Source: Utricularia gibba
Taxonomy: Eukaryota > Streptophyta > Magnoliopsida > Lamiales > Lentibulariaceae
Assembly: GCA_002189035.1 (NCBI GenBank)
Contig: NEEC01000002.1
Coordinates: 3,743,001-3,807,000, forward strand
DNA: 64,000 nt
Reading direction: 5' to 3'
The translations under genes and the position numbers were made by a program. Each line of letters begins with the position of its first letter. Positions within the stretch are counted from its first letter, which is position 1. The notes under the pieces were generated by a model, which was not told where the DNA came from, ran no database searches, and saw only the letters and a list, made by a program, of their open reading frames with translations. This document shows positions 22,586 to 34,198 of the stretch, piece after piece.

Positions 22586-23535
22586 ACCTCCAACGGGGAC
22601 GAGGGGGTTTCTCACCCAACCTCCAACTCCAATACGAAGAACACAAACCAGGGGAGAAGAAGAAGGACTCCAACGGGGGACGAGGGGGTTCCGGCCAGGG
22701 AACAGTAGCAGACAGAAAACTGAACTCTTACTTCTTTATTTTGGTTTGTTGATGTTTTCAGTTTCTGCACGCAAATTTTTCACAATGTTCTTGACATTTT
22801 CGTTGTTTTATGTTAATGTATGAGTAGCTAGAACCCTAGGGATCTCTTAAGGTGAAGCATGGTGGTGTGGGTCTAGGATTTTTAGTAAAATTCATCATTG
22901 TTTCTTAGTTCTTATTTCTATCATTCCATGGGCAGACCTAAGGAGGGGAACAAGTAACTTCGCGACTAAGAAGCTTGGTTTAGAGGTAGACCAACAAATC
23001 AAGGCGGGCGCAGTAGGTGTTAGTCCGGAGTAGAACCAGTAGAATCGGGTAGACCTAGTTCTATACACTTTGCATACGGGTAGACCTAATTGCAATGTTG
23101 GTGATGATATTGGAGACTAGCTTAGTCGAAAATATTACAAATGACATGGGTAGACTTAGGTTATTTGAAGTTGTGAGTATAGGGACATGGTAATTTAAAA
23201 TAGACATTTTAGCACCACACCACCTGCAGACCCTTAAAGCATCTTTGTATTATTTCGAGTTAGAACTAGTACTTGTTATCTTTCACATTTAAACCTAATT
23301 TCGTTTACTGAACTTACTTGCACTGCTAGCCTGAGCTTAGACTAAGACCTACTTAAATCTCGAATCATGCATTTACTAAAACACTTAGCAAGCATAAACT
23401 CTTCGTGATCGACCCCGATAACCACTATACAAGTTTTCTAAATTTGTATTTTATGTGGATTAGGGATTATAAATTTATTTGATAACGAAATTTCTATTTT
23501 TGCAATGACACTAGGAATTTTCGTTTATCAACACT

Positions 23536-23912
23536 TCATTAGAGTTTTGTAGTATCAAAGAGCACATTGGTAAAAAATAAATGCAAAACGAAAGATCAAA
23601 CATCAAATCAAATATCAAAGAACATGGTAAAACGATCACATGTACAAAGATTTGCAAGAACAAGGTTTCACCAAAGATTTTTAGCTACAAGCATCTAGAT
23701 ATGAATACTCGACTCATATGAAAACTAATGAAAAATAAAAGGAAATGAACTCAAAAATTGCCAAACACGATTCTAAATTACAAAATTAACACAAAGACTC
23801 TACTCTCCCTCAACAATTTGATGCTCATGCCCTCATATAGGACTGGAGATTTTATAGGTTTTATTTATGGGCTCATATCAAATCTTTGATATGAATCTTC
23901 TAAAATAAGATC
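23536..23912 (-). other. Probable LTR remnant related to the LTR at 49400-50168
   Basis: Read on the minus strand, gatttgatatgagccca (about 23868-23884) matches 49450-49466, and other short words follow in the same order on both sides of solo LTR 23913-24438. This is weak evidence for an older host LTR. No gene was seen. Confidence 0.35.
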
Positions 23913-24438
23913 TGTTATGGGTGAAATCGATATCTTGTGGGAGGCCGATTTCAGGTGATAGGCACGGTCGGGAATGCCACGCTTAGTCACGTTCTTCACA
24001 GTTGGTGCGATTAAAATAAGAGTGGGCAAGGATTTTTTACGTGGAAACCGCCGGAAAACGAAAAACCACGAGCTGCCGGAGCTCGCCGGAGAAGAGTTTC
24101 ACTAGATGGAGGTCACGAAAAGAAGAATACAACTTGAAGAAATCTTTTGAGTCCAACCCCCCTTTCATCATAATTCCTCCTATTTATAGGAGAGCTCACT
24201 CTGACCGAATTCTGGTGTCTGCAAATATCGGTTACTTTTTGCTCCTGCTATATGATCTCACTTTTCAGATACCGGCCGCCTGTTATGCCATAATTCGGCC
24301 GCTTTTTAGACTATATCATATGGTCATACCTGTCAGATTTCTGACAGACATCGATCTGTCGTCTAGCGTTATCCCATCGGGATCTCTTTTGGCAGCTTTT
24401 TAGGAATTAATTATATCCGACCGGTTTATCCCCTATCA
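23913..24438 (-). mobile_element. Solo LTR of the Tat family (related to A and C)
   Basis: 526 bases, TGTTATGGGTGAA to CCCTATCA, with the perfect 5-bp duplication AGATC (23908-23912, 24439-24443). It shares gatttttacgtggaaaccgccggaaa and ccggagctcgccgg words with the A LTR. The minus strand carries CTATAAATAG (about 24178-24188), so it is in minus orientation like A and C. No internal region. Confidence 0.92.
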
Positions 24439-24443
24439 AGATC

Positions 24444-27050
24444 CAAATCTTGTATTTTATCATATTCGATGATCTTTGATTAAGTCTCATTTAAGTATCT
24501 TAAATCTTTGTCTTCACCAAGAGTATTATAATTTTCTTTAATTTAGGTCAAAATTATCATGAAAAATTATAAAACTCATTTTTTCTCCAAAATGATTAAA
24601 TAATACAAAAGATATAAAATTCACTTAAGAACATAAAAAAAGTGAAATAAACAAATGTGAAATTACCTAAAAGAATTTTGAAAACCAAAATGCTTCTCAC
24701 TTCACAAAACACACTATTAATTAGCTGTAAATAGATTATATACATATGAGCTTTTGACTATCTTCTTGATAATTATAAATTAGGTCTTCTATTCTGTTAT
24801 CATCTCAAATCCTTCTAAACTTTCTTATGTCGTGATTCTTTATATACGCCACTTGAATGGATCACAATTGTTTTAAAAAATCATAATCACAAACCTAAAT
24901 GTATATAATGTATCTAATAAAAAGAAATACTCAAAAAAAGTGAAATTGCTAACCCACTTACCACACAAATGTTTCTAAAGGTCATATACCTGAATTGGTC
25001 AGAAAAAATATTTCAATAAAAGAAATAAAAACATGGTGACAGACCTAAAATACATATATTATATATATAAAAAACAAGTCAAAATAAAATAATGAGATTA
25101 TAGTAAAATTTCTACTATGGAATCCACAAATTCAAGACTACAATGTGAATAAAAACTTTGGAATTGCCACAAAATGCATAGATATGATTCAAAAAAGAAA
25201 ATAATGAAATTACTAAACTAGTTCTATAGTATCATTCTATATAATGTGCTATATACATTTTTTTTGTATCTGGTTCAAATTCCACCAAAAAACTAAACAC
25301 TTTGGGGATTCGATGTATAAAGCGAAAGTCCAAAGAACAACCAACTTAAATCGAATAATGAATGCAAACACCACACACATCACTATAAGAGAAATATATG
25401 AAAATTTCTAATCGTATAGATTTAACACTCTACATCTATTGAGCATTTTTTTAGGAACATAAAGCCAGCTAGAGAGGAGTGGGTGGAGAAATCTATGAAT
25501 CATTTCAAAGTGAACAAAACACTCATTTATTGAATTGTTTTTAAATTGCTTAGTATTTTTAAGACATCATTGTCCTATTTAGAAAATTTTGAATCTCACA
25601 TGATGTAAGGGTAATGTTGTCTTATCCAAGCTGCGTTACCAAAATACATATTTAAAAAATATGTATTGGTAAAATACCTAATTAATATAAAAGTTAGTAA
25701 AATACATGTATTCAATATTGGTCGGTATTGTAGTGAAGACACGAGCAGAGAGAGAGGAGTGGGCGAGGGGTGAATGTAAGGTAAAAAAGTTGTGATAAAA
25801 AACAACGGAGGATTTAATAAATACTCAACCAATTTAGTAGAATGTAAGGTAACTTGATGTGGTTTAAAAGAATTATGATTTATTTTGGGTAACAATTTTC
25901 ATACTATCTTTTACATATAAAAATTAATGTGCAAAGTATTTTTAATATGATTTTTATTAAATAGATAAAATATTTCAGTAGTTATATTCATATTAATGAA
26001 AATATACATGGCATTTCTTATTAAAAATTAATATTTTTATTATATTATTAATGTTTAATATTGATAATTCATATATTAATAATGTGTAATATGCTTTTTA
26101 AAGTTATAATATTTTTTTATTATTCGGATTTGACTGGTCAATTACGAGTTTTGACTAGACCGGCTCCATTCCAATCTGGTTTGAAATACCGATTTCAAAT
26201 GGGAAAGATGATCTACGGGTGAAAATACATGGAGTACAGTCTATAATTGTGTTGGATTGACGGGCGAAAATGCAGCGAGTATAGATTGTGATTGAGTTGG
26301 ACGAGTTTTTTAGTAATATAGTCTGTTTTTTAAATTTTATTAGTGAAATAACCCTCTTTCATAATTATTGTCAAACTAGCCCTCTTTTGTAAAATTATTT
26401 GTTAAATAGTCCTCTTTTTTATTAAATACTCTAAATTAATATATTTGATATAATAAAAATAATTAATTGTATTCATGCAAGTATATATAAAAATTTAACA
26501 ATCCAAACAATTGTAATATTAATGCAATTAACTATAATTGCAAATATATAAAAATTAACAATGATACAACGTTATGGATAATAATCCATGCATGTATCTA
26601 TAATCGGATATATTTGCATTAAGAATTATTAATGCAATTTTACATAATCCATGCAATTATAGTTATAATAGGTCACTGTTATCAATGCCTTTAATTATAT
26701 TAAAAATGTATTATAATTTTCTTTGTTAAATTTATACTTTTAATAAAAGTTATACTTTAAAATATGATTTTTATCAATTAAAAATAATTATATTTATAAA
26801 CTACTCTGTTTATGTATTAAATTAAATAAATAATGACTAAAATAATTATTTTAATTAAAACATAACTATTCCACAAATAATTACTAAATGAGGCTATTTT
26901 GCTAAGAATTATGTTGCAGAGGGCTAGATGGGAACTCCATTGACAATCATGTAAAAACCGTACATGTATTTTACAAAGCCTTTAAAAATCATGGGTATTT
27001 TGACAATCATTTTTTTTAAATCGTATATTTTACTAATTTTCTCGTGTTAT
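24444..27050. other. A+T-rich intergenic DNA
   Basis: No supported gene. A hairpin accaaaatacatattt / aaatatgtattggt lies at about 25636-25670. Related phrases (ctagccctct..., near 26380, and its reverse near 26920) may be ends of a decayed inverted-repeat element. The 99-residue frame at 25596-25895 (minus) is low complexity and unsupported. Confidence 0.55.
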
Positions 27051-27209
27051 GTGTAGGTTACTTTGCCACTCTTGGACCATCTCGTTCTCTTTCACGGCGC
27101 CGTCTCTTATTCTCCTGCCCTTATGCTCTTTTCGATCTTCCGTCGACTGTCGTAGTATCCCCTGAATTTGCTGGAAAGAGAAAAGGAGATAATGCATTAA
27201 AAAGGGAAA

Positions 27210-27271
27210 ATGGGTTTGAGTAGGGGAATCCCGTGCGAAACCAACGAAGAAATCGCACTCGCACTCTCTGG
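27210..27271 (+). other. Possible leader exon or uORF of the gene at 27740
   Basis: An ATG opens 20 codons (MGLSRGIPCETNEEIALALS) and is followed by a perfect donor G/GTAAGT at 27271-27277. It could be an upstream ORF in a 5' UTR exon. It could instead be a first coding exon: joined to a weak acceptor at 27714 (gcag/c) the phase would fit the reading frame leading into MFGRTRK. I cannot decide between these. Confidence 0.4.
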
Positions 27272-27739
27272 GTAAGTAGGCTGTGCCTATCGACCCGATA
27301 GCTGAGTTTTTGGAATTTATGCAGGCATTTGATTGTTTCTTAGATGCGGGGCATTCTATCTTTTTGCTGATTCTGTTTTTGATTTGTGTATTTCGAATTG
27401 AGATGTGTGATTGGGTTCCGGCGAATGTTCGCCCCAACTGCTACCGCACGTAATTAATTTGCAGTGTGGAGGCAAATTCGTCACTACCCTGTAAAAATTT
27501 GATGTGTTTCTTTTCTTGCCTTTGCGTATGTTGGTGTTATTTTGAATCTCTGCGGCGTATTACACACTTTTTTTCCATGTATCCGGGCACAAAAGGGTTG
27601 ATCTTCAGGAGTAGAGGCGAGTTCTGCACACGAACGTGGCTTAGCAACAACTGGAATGACTTCCTTTTGCTTCACAAAATTGATTGTTTTCATCAACTGA
27701 AACAAAAGACGCAGCCGTCTGAGAAAGCGCGTCAAAGAA

Positions 27740-28200
27740 ATGTTTGGAAGAACTAGGAAATCGACTCTAGGCTCCCTGGAACCACTAGAGATGGAAAGGG
27801 CTCCCCCGAAGATCATCAAGAGTGACTCGCTCTCCCTTTATGGTAGTTGTACTTCCTTCTTATTCCCTTGAAATCTGCCGTAAATTTAGGTGGAAACTAG
27901 AAAAACGTGAGAATGAATGTGAAGGAAGGAAGTTCCTTGTTTGGTATCCTGGAGACATTGTGCTTCATTGAGTTAATCTCATGGCTTCTGCTTGCAGAAT
28001 CCACGCTTTTGAAACTTCGACGTGGCGCGCAAAATATGAAGTGCAATCCTGATGATGACTCACGAATGAACACAGATTCTTTAGATGCATCAGGCAAGGC
28101 CTGCCCAAATGATGCTGCTGATACCTCGACTGGTTGGAAGGAGGGTGGGAGCAAGGGCATGTGCATCCTTCGCTACTTCAGCTCTCAACCCAAAAGCTGA
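27740..28200 (+). CDS. Small two-exon plant protein of unknown function
   Basis: Coding exons 27740-27842 and 27998-28200 join in phase 1 (TATG/GTAGTT, CTTGCAG/AATCC) to give a 101-residue protein. It starts MFGRTRKSTLGSLEPL; across the junction it reads SDSLSLYESTLLKLRRG and it ends CILRYFSSQPKS. The basic N-terminus and the DSLSLYE-TLLKL block resemble small uncharacterised plant proteins I have seen with DSLSVYEATLMKL-like wording, but I cannot name a family. No signal peptide or membrane segment. A likely 5' UTR exon with a GTAAGT donor lies upstream at about 27060-27271. The next gene (28624) is on the same strand 420 bases away. Confidence 0.6.
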
Positions 28201-28623
28201 GGCCATGCATTACATGTTGTCTCTCATGAATGTTGGATTTCATCATAATTTTCATTAAAAAGTGCGCATTGTATGCACTTACTAATCATGGGCAGCATTA
28301 AAAAGGGTATGTAATAATGAGCGGGCATTAACATCGTCACTGGTCCATATACTTACTAATCATGTCATTACTCATCTGATCGCGAGTAAATTAGATATTT
28401 TTATTTCTTGCATGTGCAAGTTGCTCGCTTATTAAAATAAATATATATTTACGTCGATAATTTTTGTCCTTTTTCCCCCACAGCCTTTTTCCATCACCAA
28501 TATTATCTTCGCTTCCTCCTCTCCTTTTTGTGAAAACCATGAAATTGCTCTCCCCCCATCGGAAAGCCTGTTGTTTTGCTTGACCTTCTCTCCATTCCGC
28601 CTCTTGCCGGGGAAATATCCGCC

Positions 28624-29072
28624 ATGGCTGAAGAGCAAGAATTTCAGGCCACCGACATGTGCGTCAACAATTGCGGGTGTTTCGGCAACCCCGCGACCCA
28701 GAATTTGTGCTCCAAATGTTACGCAGACCTCATAAGCTCTACGAATTCCCCGTATTTCCCCTTCCCAATCGCCTCCACGCCGTCGTCGTTGCCGGAGTCG
28801 AGGGTGGAGCCGCTGGTAAAGGCTGAAATTGAGCATTCAGCAGCGTCCCTGGCGCATCAGCCGCTGCCGCTGCTAATCGATGACAGCCGTTGCTCCGCTT
28901 GCCGGAAAAGAATGGGGCTGATGGGTTTCCGGTGCCGGTGCGGGGTCATGTTCTGTGGGGCGCACAGGTACCCGAGAAACACGGCTGCACCTTCGATTAC
29001 AAGGCGGTGGGCAGAGACGCCATCGCCAAGTCCAATCCGGTGGTGAAAGCTGCCAAGTTGCACAAGATTTGA
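28624..29072 (+). pseudogene. A20/AN1 zinc-finger stress-associated protein (SAP), one-base frameshift in AN1
   Basis: Intronless, as usual for plant SAP genes. The A20 finger is at residues about 14-38 ([22 protein letters not shown]: all four Cys present). It is followed by a Ser/Pro linker and the AN1 finger from residue about 91 ([26 protein letters not shown]). After HRYP (near 28970) a single base is missing relative to the family, so the reading frame leaves the AN1 finger and runs to 29046. The missing His and Cys ligands, the GCTFDYK block and the normal C-terminus ([15 protein letters not shown], stop at 29070) stand in the next frame. SAPs regulate abiotic-stress responses, through ubiquitin binding in those studied. 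Either a recent pseudogene, a truncated allele, or an assembly error; the rest shows no decay. Confidence 0.88.
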
Positions 29073-29590
29073 TGTCAGCCGTCGAAGTGATCGGCGGAAA
29101 TCACCTTCATGCCTATTGCCTCGATCGTGTGAAAATTTCATGTACAATACTTTTTTTTTCCTTAATGATTATGTAATATTAAAAATTCTGCAAACAAAAA
29201 CCATGATTCTAAATAGTTAACTGTGAGAAGATAAAAAATAAAGCTCTTATCGTAGTTTAAATATGAAAATAAAGGGATAGGACAGGACAGCACACGCCAC
29301 TTGTCCTATCGCAACTGCAACTTGCTTTGGTCCTTATCCCCCATACCTTTTTTAGCTGCCAAATTCATATGAATGAGATTTTCGGAGAAAAAAAAAAATC
29401 ATATGGGCCTTGTTGGAGCTTATTCATTGGGTCTTGATGAGTCGAATTGGGCTTCTACGGACCAAGGATCGTTAATGCCCCAAAAAAGTATTATATGAAA
29501 TCAATAAATAATTAGGGCACGTAGATCCTTCTCAGACGTCAAAACCTATATTCTTGGATCACACTTGGGCATTGGTCCTGAAAAAATAAT
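29073..29590. other. SAP 3' flank, no gene seen
   Basis: A+T-rich, with an AT microsatellite-like run (aataataataataa) near 29588. The 3' UTR of the SAP gene must lie in the first part. Confidence 0.5.
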
Positions 29591-29599
29591 AATAATAAT

Positions 29600-30700
29600 A
29601 AACAAAAATTTGTTGACCAAAGTTTCCACGTTCGAAGTTCGCACCAATCAAGATTATTCTTTAACTTGAATAAAAAATCTAGTCGTACATCTCACTATTC
29701 CATCAAAATTCTTCTTTAGCTTGAATATTCATTTGTTTTCCAAAACTTTACTCATTGCTGGTAGCTCCATGAGTTCATATGTTTTGTTTTTCCAAATTGC
29801 TGTCACTCTACTATCCTCCTTACCACACTATAAATCATTATACACTTGATCCTCTAGAAATTTCACATCCTTTGAACTAATTTCTTGTTTTGTAGCTGGA
29901 TTTCCAAAAGCAATAACCAATTTCATGCTCATTGTACCTAGAAAATATGGTTTTGAGTGATCATACAATTTTGTTCATTGGTTTGTCGAAACAAGAACAA
30001 AGGCTTTGCAATCAATTATTCTTAAATGTTCAAAACTCACTTATTTACTTACCACTCTTCTTTTGATATGTGGAATGTGAGTGATTTCTTAGGACTTTTG
30101 TTAGATAGACTTTAAGTTATTTTCCAAGCTTATCCCTTTTCAACATACAATACTCTTTATGTAAACAAATTTCTATTTAATATCTCTGCAATTGGACTTT
30201 GTTGTGGTGTTTCATGTTATGTAGTGACCTTCCTAATCTCAAGGTCCATACAATAATTTTTAAATTCATCACTACAAGACTCATCACCATTTTATGTACA
30301 AAAACACTTCAGCTTTGCCCCAGCCTCGCTTTCTACCGAGCTATGAAAAAACTTGAAGAACTTATACACATAAGATGTTTTCTTCGTAAGTAGACCCAAA
30401 TTTTCCTGGAGGCATCATTCACAAAAGTAAGATGATATTTCATACCACTAGTAGTGATATTCACAAGTCCTCCTACATCTTCAAAAATGGCATCTAATTT
30501 CTTTATGCATACGGACTTCTAATAAATGCCCCATCCTCTTACACTAAAGATCACAACATGTAGGTGAGCCGATAACATTTAGTTCTATCAAAGCATGTTT
30601 CATTTTAGTTCCAGATCTTATCTCCTTGATTATGTATGCAGTCACTTATATCTAACTCCGATGCAACACATGCTTCATGTCTTGTAGTTGCAACAAAATC
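29600..30700 (-). pseudogene. Ty1/copia integrase to RT remnant
   Basis: Minus-strand frames, with many stops, follow the copia order. They run from a region like the integrase core start (KYHLTFVNDASRKIWVY, about 30450) and a NGDES-SDEFKNYC block (usual DNGGEYxSxEF) through HETPQQSPIAEILNRN (usual TPQQNGVAERxNR) and SLSNKSPKKSL. Further on come KDVKFLEDQVY, LMELPAMSKVLENK and IFKLKKNFDG, equal to the WKLVPxPxGxxxIxxKWVFKxKxxxDG start of RT. No LTR found. An old relic. Confidence 0.6.
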
Positions 30701-30719
30701 CTCATGTTGATTGCAACCA

Positions 30720-31150
30720 TAAAATGGAATAGAGTTGCAGCCTTGTAGGTTGCAGGCATAGGTGTTAGCAAGGGCACTCTTTCAGAAATCGGCTTCATAC
30801 TTTTGTGTGTGTCATAGCCATCTTCTCATTTTTTTTTGTGTCACCTACAAGGCTGCAAATTATAACAAGAACAAGTGATTAGAGAAGACAAAAAGAATGC
30901 ATAAACATCTCACATTGATGAGAATTTGCATTCATAGAATGAACAAGGACAAGTGACTGATGACCTTGAACAAACTCAAATACATTTTGAAGGAATAGAG
31001 AAAGTCTTGTAAGAGATCTGGAAATATGATCACAGATATGGCAATATCCTGTTCATCAACAAAATAAAGTTCATAGAGCATATGTGACATTGGGTCCTAT
31101 GCAACCATTGTTGAATAAGTATAAATTGTTGTTTTGAGGAAACATCATGC
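30720..31150. other. No gene seen
   Basis: Contains two reversed short copies of a phrase, ttgcagccttgtaggttgca (30738) and cacctacaaggctgcaaatt (30842), which could form a loose hairpin. Otherwise no signal. Confidence 0.4.
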
Positions 31151-32116
31151 ATATTGTTTTGTTTGCTTTTTATTTGGTAAAGAAGGAATAAATCAATCTG
31201 GTTTTGACGCCTTCACTATTCATGATTTTCAAAATTGGAGGAGAGTGAATGATGAAAAGAAGTGTCCTTTTCTTACTCATAAGGGAAATAGTCCATGTTC
31301 TTAACATAATAATGCAATGAAATCATATATTGCATTGAAGAATCCTAATGAACAAGTGGAAAATGTTATCCAAATGTATAGTAAAGAAGAAAAAGAAAGA
31401 AGCTGATTATGCTTAAGAGTCTCTATTGCTACAGTTAAGTGGCTTGCTGACCAAGGTTGTGCATTTCGAGGTCATGATGAAAGCATACAATCTAGGAATC
31501 AAGGTAATTTTCAAGAGCTTATTCAATTATTGCCAAATTTCAACTCTGAAATTGATAAAGTTTTTCTTCAAAATGCTCCTGCAACTTGTAAGTAGTACTA
31601 ACCTAGTATAAAAAAGGAGATTTTGAGTATTTATGCTACTATCATAAGAAACCATATTCTTGAAGAATTCAGCGATTCAAAATTCTTTTTTTTTGTTCAT
31701 GGGACGTGATGTGGCCAAGCATGAACAAATGGCTTTGATTCTAAAATTTGTTTACAAGAATAGAGTTTTGCAAGAATGTTTCTTTGACTTGATTCATGGG
31801 AGTAATATCGAAGCTATGACTCTGAAGAAGCAGTTGAGTTATGTGTTAACTAACCATTCTATTGATGTGAAAAATTTCCATGGTCAAGGCTATGTTCGTG
31901 CTAGCAATCAGAGGGGAGTTAAATGGACTCCAACCTTTTCTTCTAAGAGAATGTCCCCATGCATATTATGTGTATTGCTATGCACATCGTTTGCAACTTC
32001 TCTTAGTTAGAGTCTCAAAGAATGTTCCTTCAATTTTTCGATTTTTTCAAAAGTTGAATTTTATTATAAACACTATTGATTCATCATTAAAACAACATGA
32101 TAAACTTCATGATGTA

Positions 32117-33626
32117 TGTGTTAGGTTTCTCGTAGATATCACATGTAAGAAAAGCAGCGGAATTTAAAAATTTTCAGGAAACCCAAAACGCAAATCTTGG
32201 AATACAAAATGTATTAGATAAAGAGATACTAACAATACTTTTAGTGGACTCCATTATTCACTAACTCCCAACAGTAGGCAACCTCTATGGTATCTACACA
32301 TGAAGCTCACTCCGACAATAACCTTCTCAAGGCCAAATAATACTGATCGATCTCCTTAGGTGCTAGTAGAGATAGTCGCCCCTTGCAAATAAATCTCAAA
32401 GAGAACAACGATATGAAAATCTCTCTACGAATCAAATCTTTCTTATTATCTTATATTATGTGGTAACATATCTAATCAAATCTTCGGAAAGATCTAATCT
32501 TGTGGAGATATATATGTTCCAAATCTTATATGTATATTTGATCTTTTATTTTGAGTTTAATCAATATTAATCTCAAAATAATTTTCTATTTAATTTATCC
32601 ACTGTACCAATTACATCTTATGTAATTATGTCATTCAATTTTATATCAATGAGTAACTTCACTATTATATGTGACCCTATAGGCTTCTTAAATCAATGCC
32701 GTAATAATGAATTTATTAATTAACTCTTAATCAACAAATCCATTATTATCGATCATGAGTGATATCTAACAATACATTCATTATCCTCAAAATATAAAAA
32801 TAATCAGGTGAACTGTTTGAGCCTTTCTATGACCAAACACCATGCAATAAACAATATTCATCCATATATCTCATTCGATGCCACAAGATGGGTATGTGTC
32901 TTTTTGAAATATTGAACTTATAATTACATTTAAGCACTAACGCTCAATGACCTTCTCAAACTCTTCTAGTGTCATTACCCTAGGCCTTGGACTTGGTGTT
33001 AGGTTTTGATGTAATTAATTGAGATAAAATCGCAGAGCTAGCATGAGTGATGAATACTTTATTGATCAATAAACTATCTCCAATCTTAAGAAGTCACATC
33101 CATTATTATCCATACTAGGCAAGATATGGTTAGAATCCCATAAGTAATGAGTGAAAATATGAGTTTAAGATTAAGATAAGTTTGTTGACATCAAGTCTAA
33201 GCTTACTTGCATTACTATCATATTCGAGATCTTGCTACTGATACTTGGTTAGCTTCCAAAAGTAGCATCTCAAAGACGAGTCATCTAGTGAATCAATTCT
33301 TTAATCGACACCCACACATTGATTCTAGTAATTTGATTACATCAATTGTGAGAACCATTGCCTAAACAAATTAAAGAACTCAATATGTGTCAGCTTATCC
33401 ACATTTGTAATATCCTCATTTCACAAATACTTTAGCCAGGGAATTTTTAAGTTGAACATAAATACTTGAAGAATCTCACATTATGATCTCATCATAATTT
33501 CAATAGCATATAGATTAAGTAGAGGATTTTATCAGTAATATAAATTTGATCATAATTTAAAGTAAATATCTAAAGATAAGATTTGCGAATAAATTGATTT
33601 TCTCTAGAATGCATACACCAATAACA
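32117..33626 (+). repeat. X-family LTR, copy 2, most complete
   Basis: About 1.5 kb from TGTGTTAGGTTTCTCG to CACCAATAACA, inserted in the ZMYM1-like gene between LHDV and DAELS. It aligns with copies 1 and 3 along its length. I found no clean 5-bp target duplication (gtatg / tgaga), so the edges may be off by a few bases or a small deletion followed. No coding capacity. Confidence 0.68.
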
Positions 33627-34198
33627 TGAGATGCTGAGTTATCAAATTTGCTAACTATTGATGAGCTTGAGAAAGGTCAAGATGCTAATCAAATCGTTTC
33701 TTTAGATTGCCTAGGAGATACTATGGAGCTCTCACTTGTATTTCACTCTTAGTTTTATGGAGATGTTTAATTTAGTTTCTTCTATTCTTGAAAATATAAG
33801 TAATGATTTAGTTGGTACTATTAGAGCAAATGGAGATACAGCTTTATGTTATCTATTATCTTTTGAGTTTATATTCATCTTGTGTTCAATGAGTGATGTT
33901 TTAGGGATCGTTGATTCATTTTGTCAAGAATAGCATAAAACGAAACAAAATATAGTTAATGCTATTCATTTGATAGCAACTACAACAAAAAATGAGAAAT
34001 GATGGTTGGATGGCTTTGTTTGACAAAGTTGTTAAGTTTTGTTAAAGTCATGATATTGATGTTCCAAATAGGGATGAGACATATATCCTAGCAATGAGCA
34101 AGGGTGTCAATAAATTGAGAATTTCATTAATGAAAGGTACTTTTGAGTTGAAAGTTTTTTGATTACTATTAACACTCAAATGCATGGTTAAGCCATAG

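Larger units (their letters stand above)
3156..23530 (+). mobile_element. Solo LTR F (same family as solo LTR E), split by element B
   Basis: The left part is 3156-3481 and the right part 22591-23530. The terminus TGATAACACA at 3156 matches the start of solo LTR E at 43662. The end CGTTTATCA at 23522-23530 matches the E end (CGTTCATCA) and the end of the element D LTR (CGTTAATCA). The 5-bp target duplication ACACT is perfect (3151-3155 and 23531-23535). Without B the LTR is about 1.26 kb, close to the 1.2 kb of E. Target duplications directly outside both LTR ends mean a solo LTR left by recombination. Open frames inside it (for example 3205-3477 minus and the Gly/Arg-rich 22567-22752 plus) I take as chance. 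Confidence 0.82.

Noticed and set aside
25596-25895. 99-codon minus-strand hydrophobic frame
   Set aside because: Lies in A+T-rich low-complexity DNA, with no motif and no splice or promoter support.
26330-26930. Inverted-repeat element with ctagccctct ends
   Set aside because: The two arms are too diverged and I could not find matching target duplications.
27033-27437. 134-codon minus-strand frame
   Set aside because: It lies opposite the likely 5' UTR exon of the small plus-strand gene, and no domain is visible.
28432-28836. 134-codon minus-strand frame over the SAP gene
   Set aside because: Antisense shadow of the A20/AN1 gene, whose zinc ligands make the plus strand certain.
32117-33626. 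A 5-bp target duplication for X copy 2
   Set aside because: The flanks gtatg and tgaga do not match; no border shift within three bases gives a 5-bp match.
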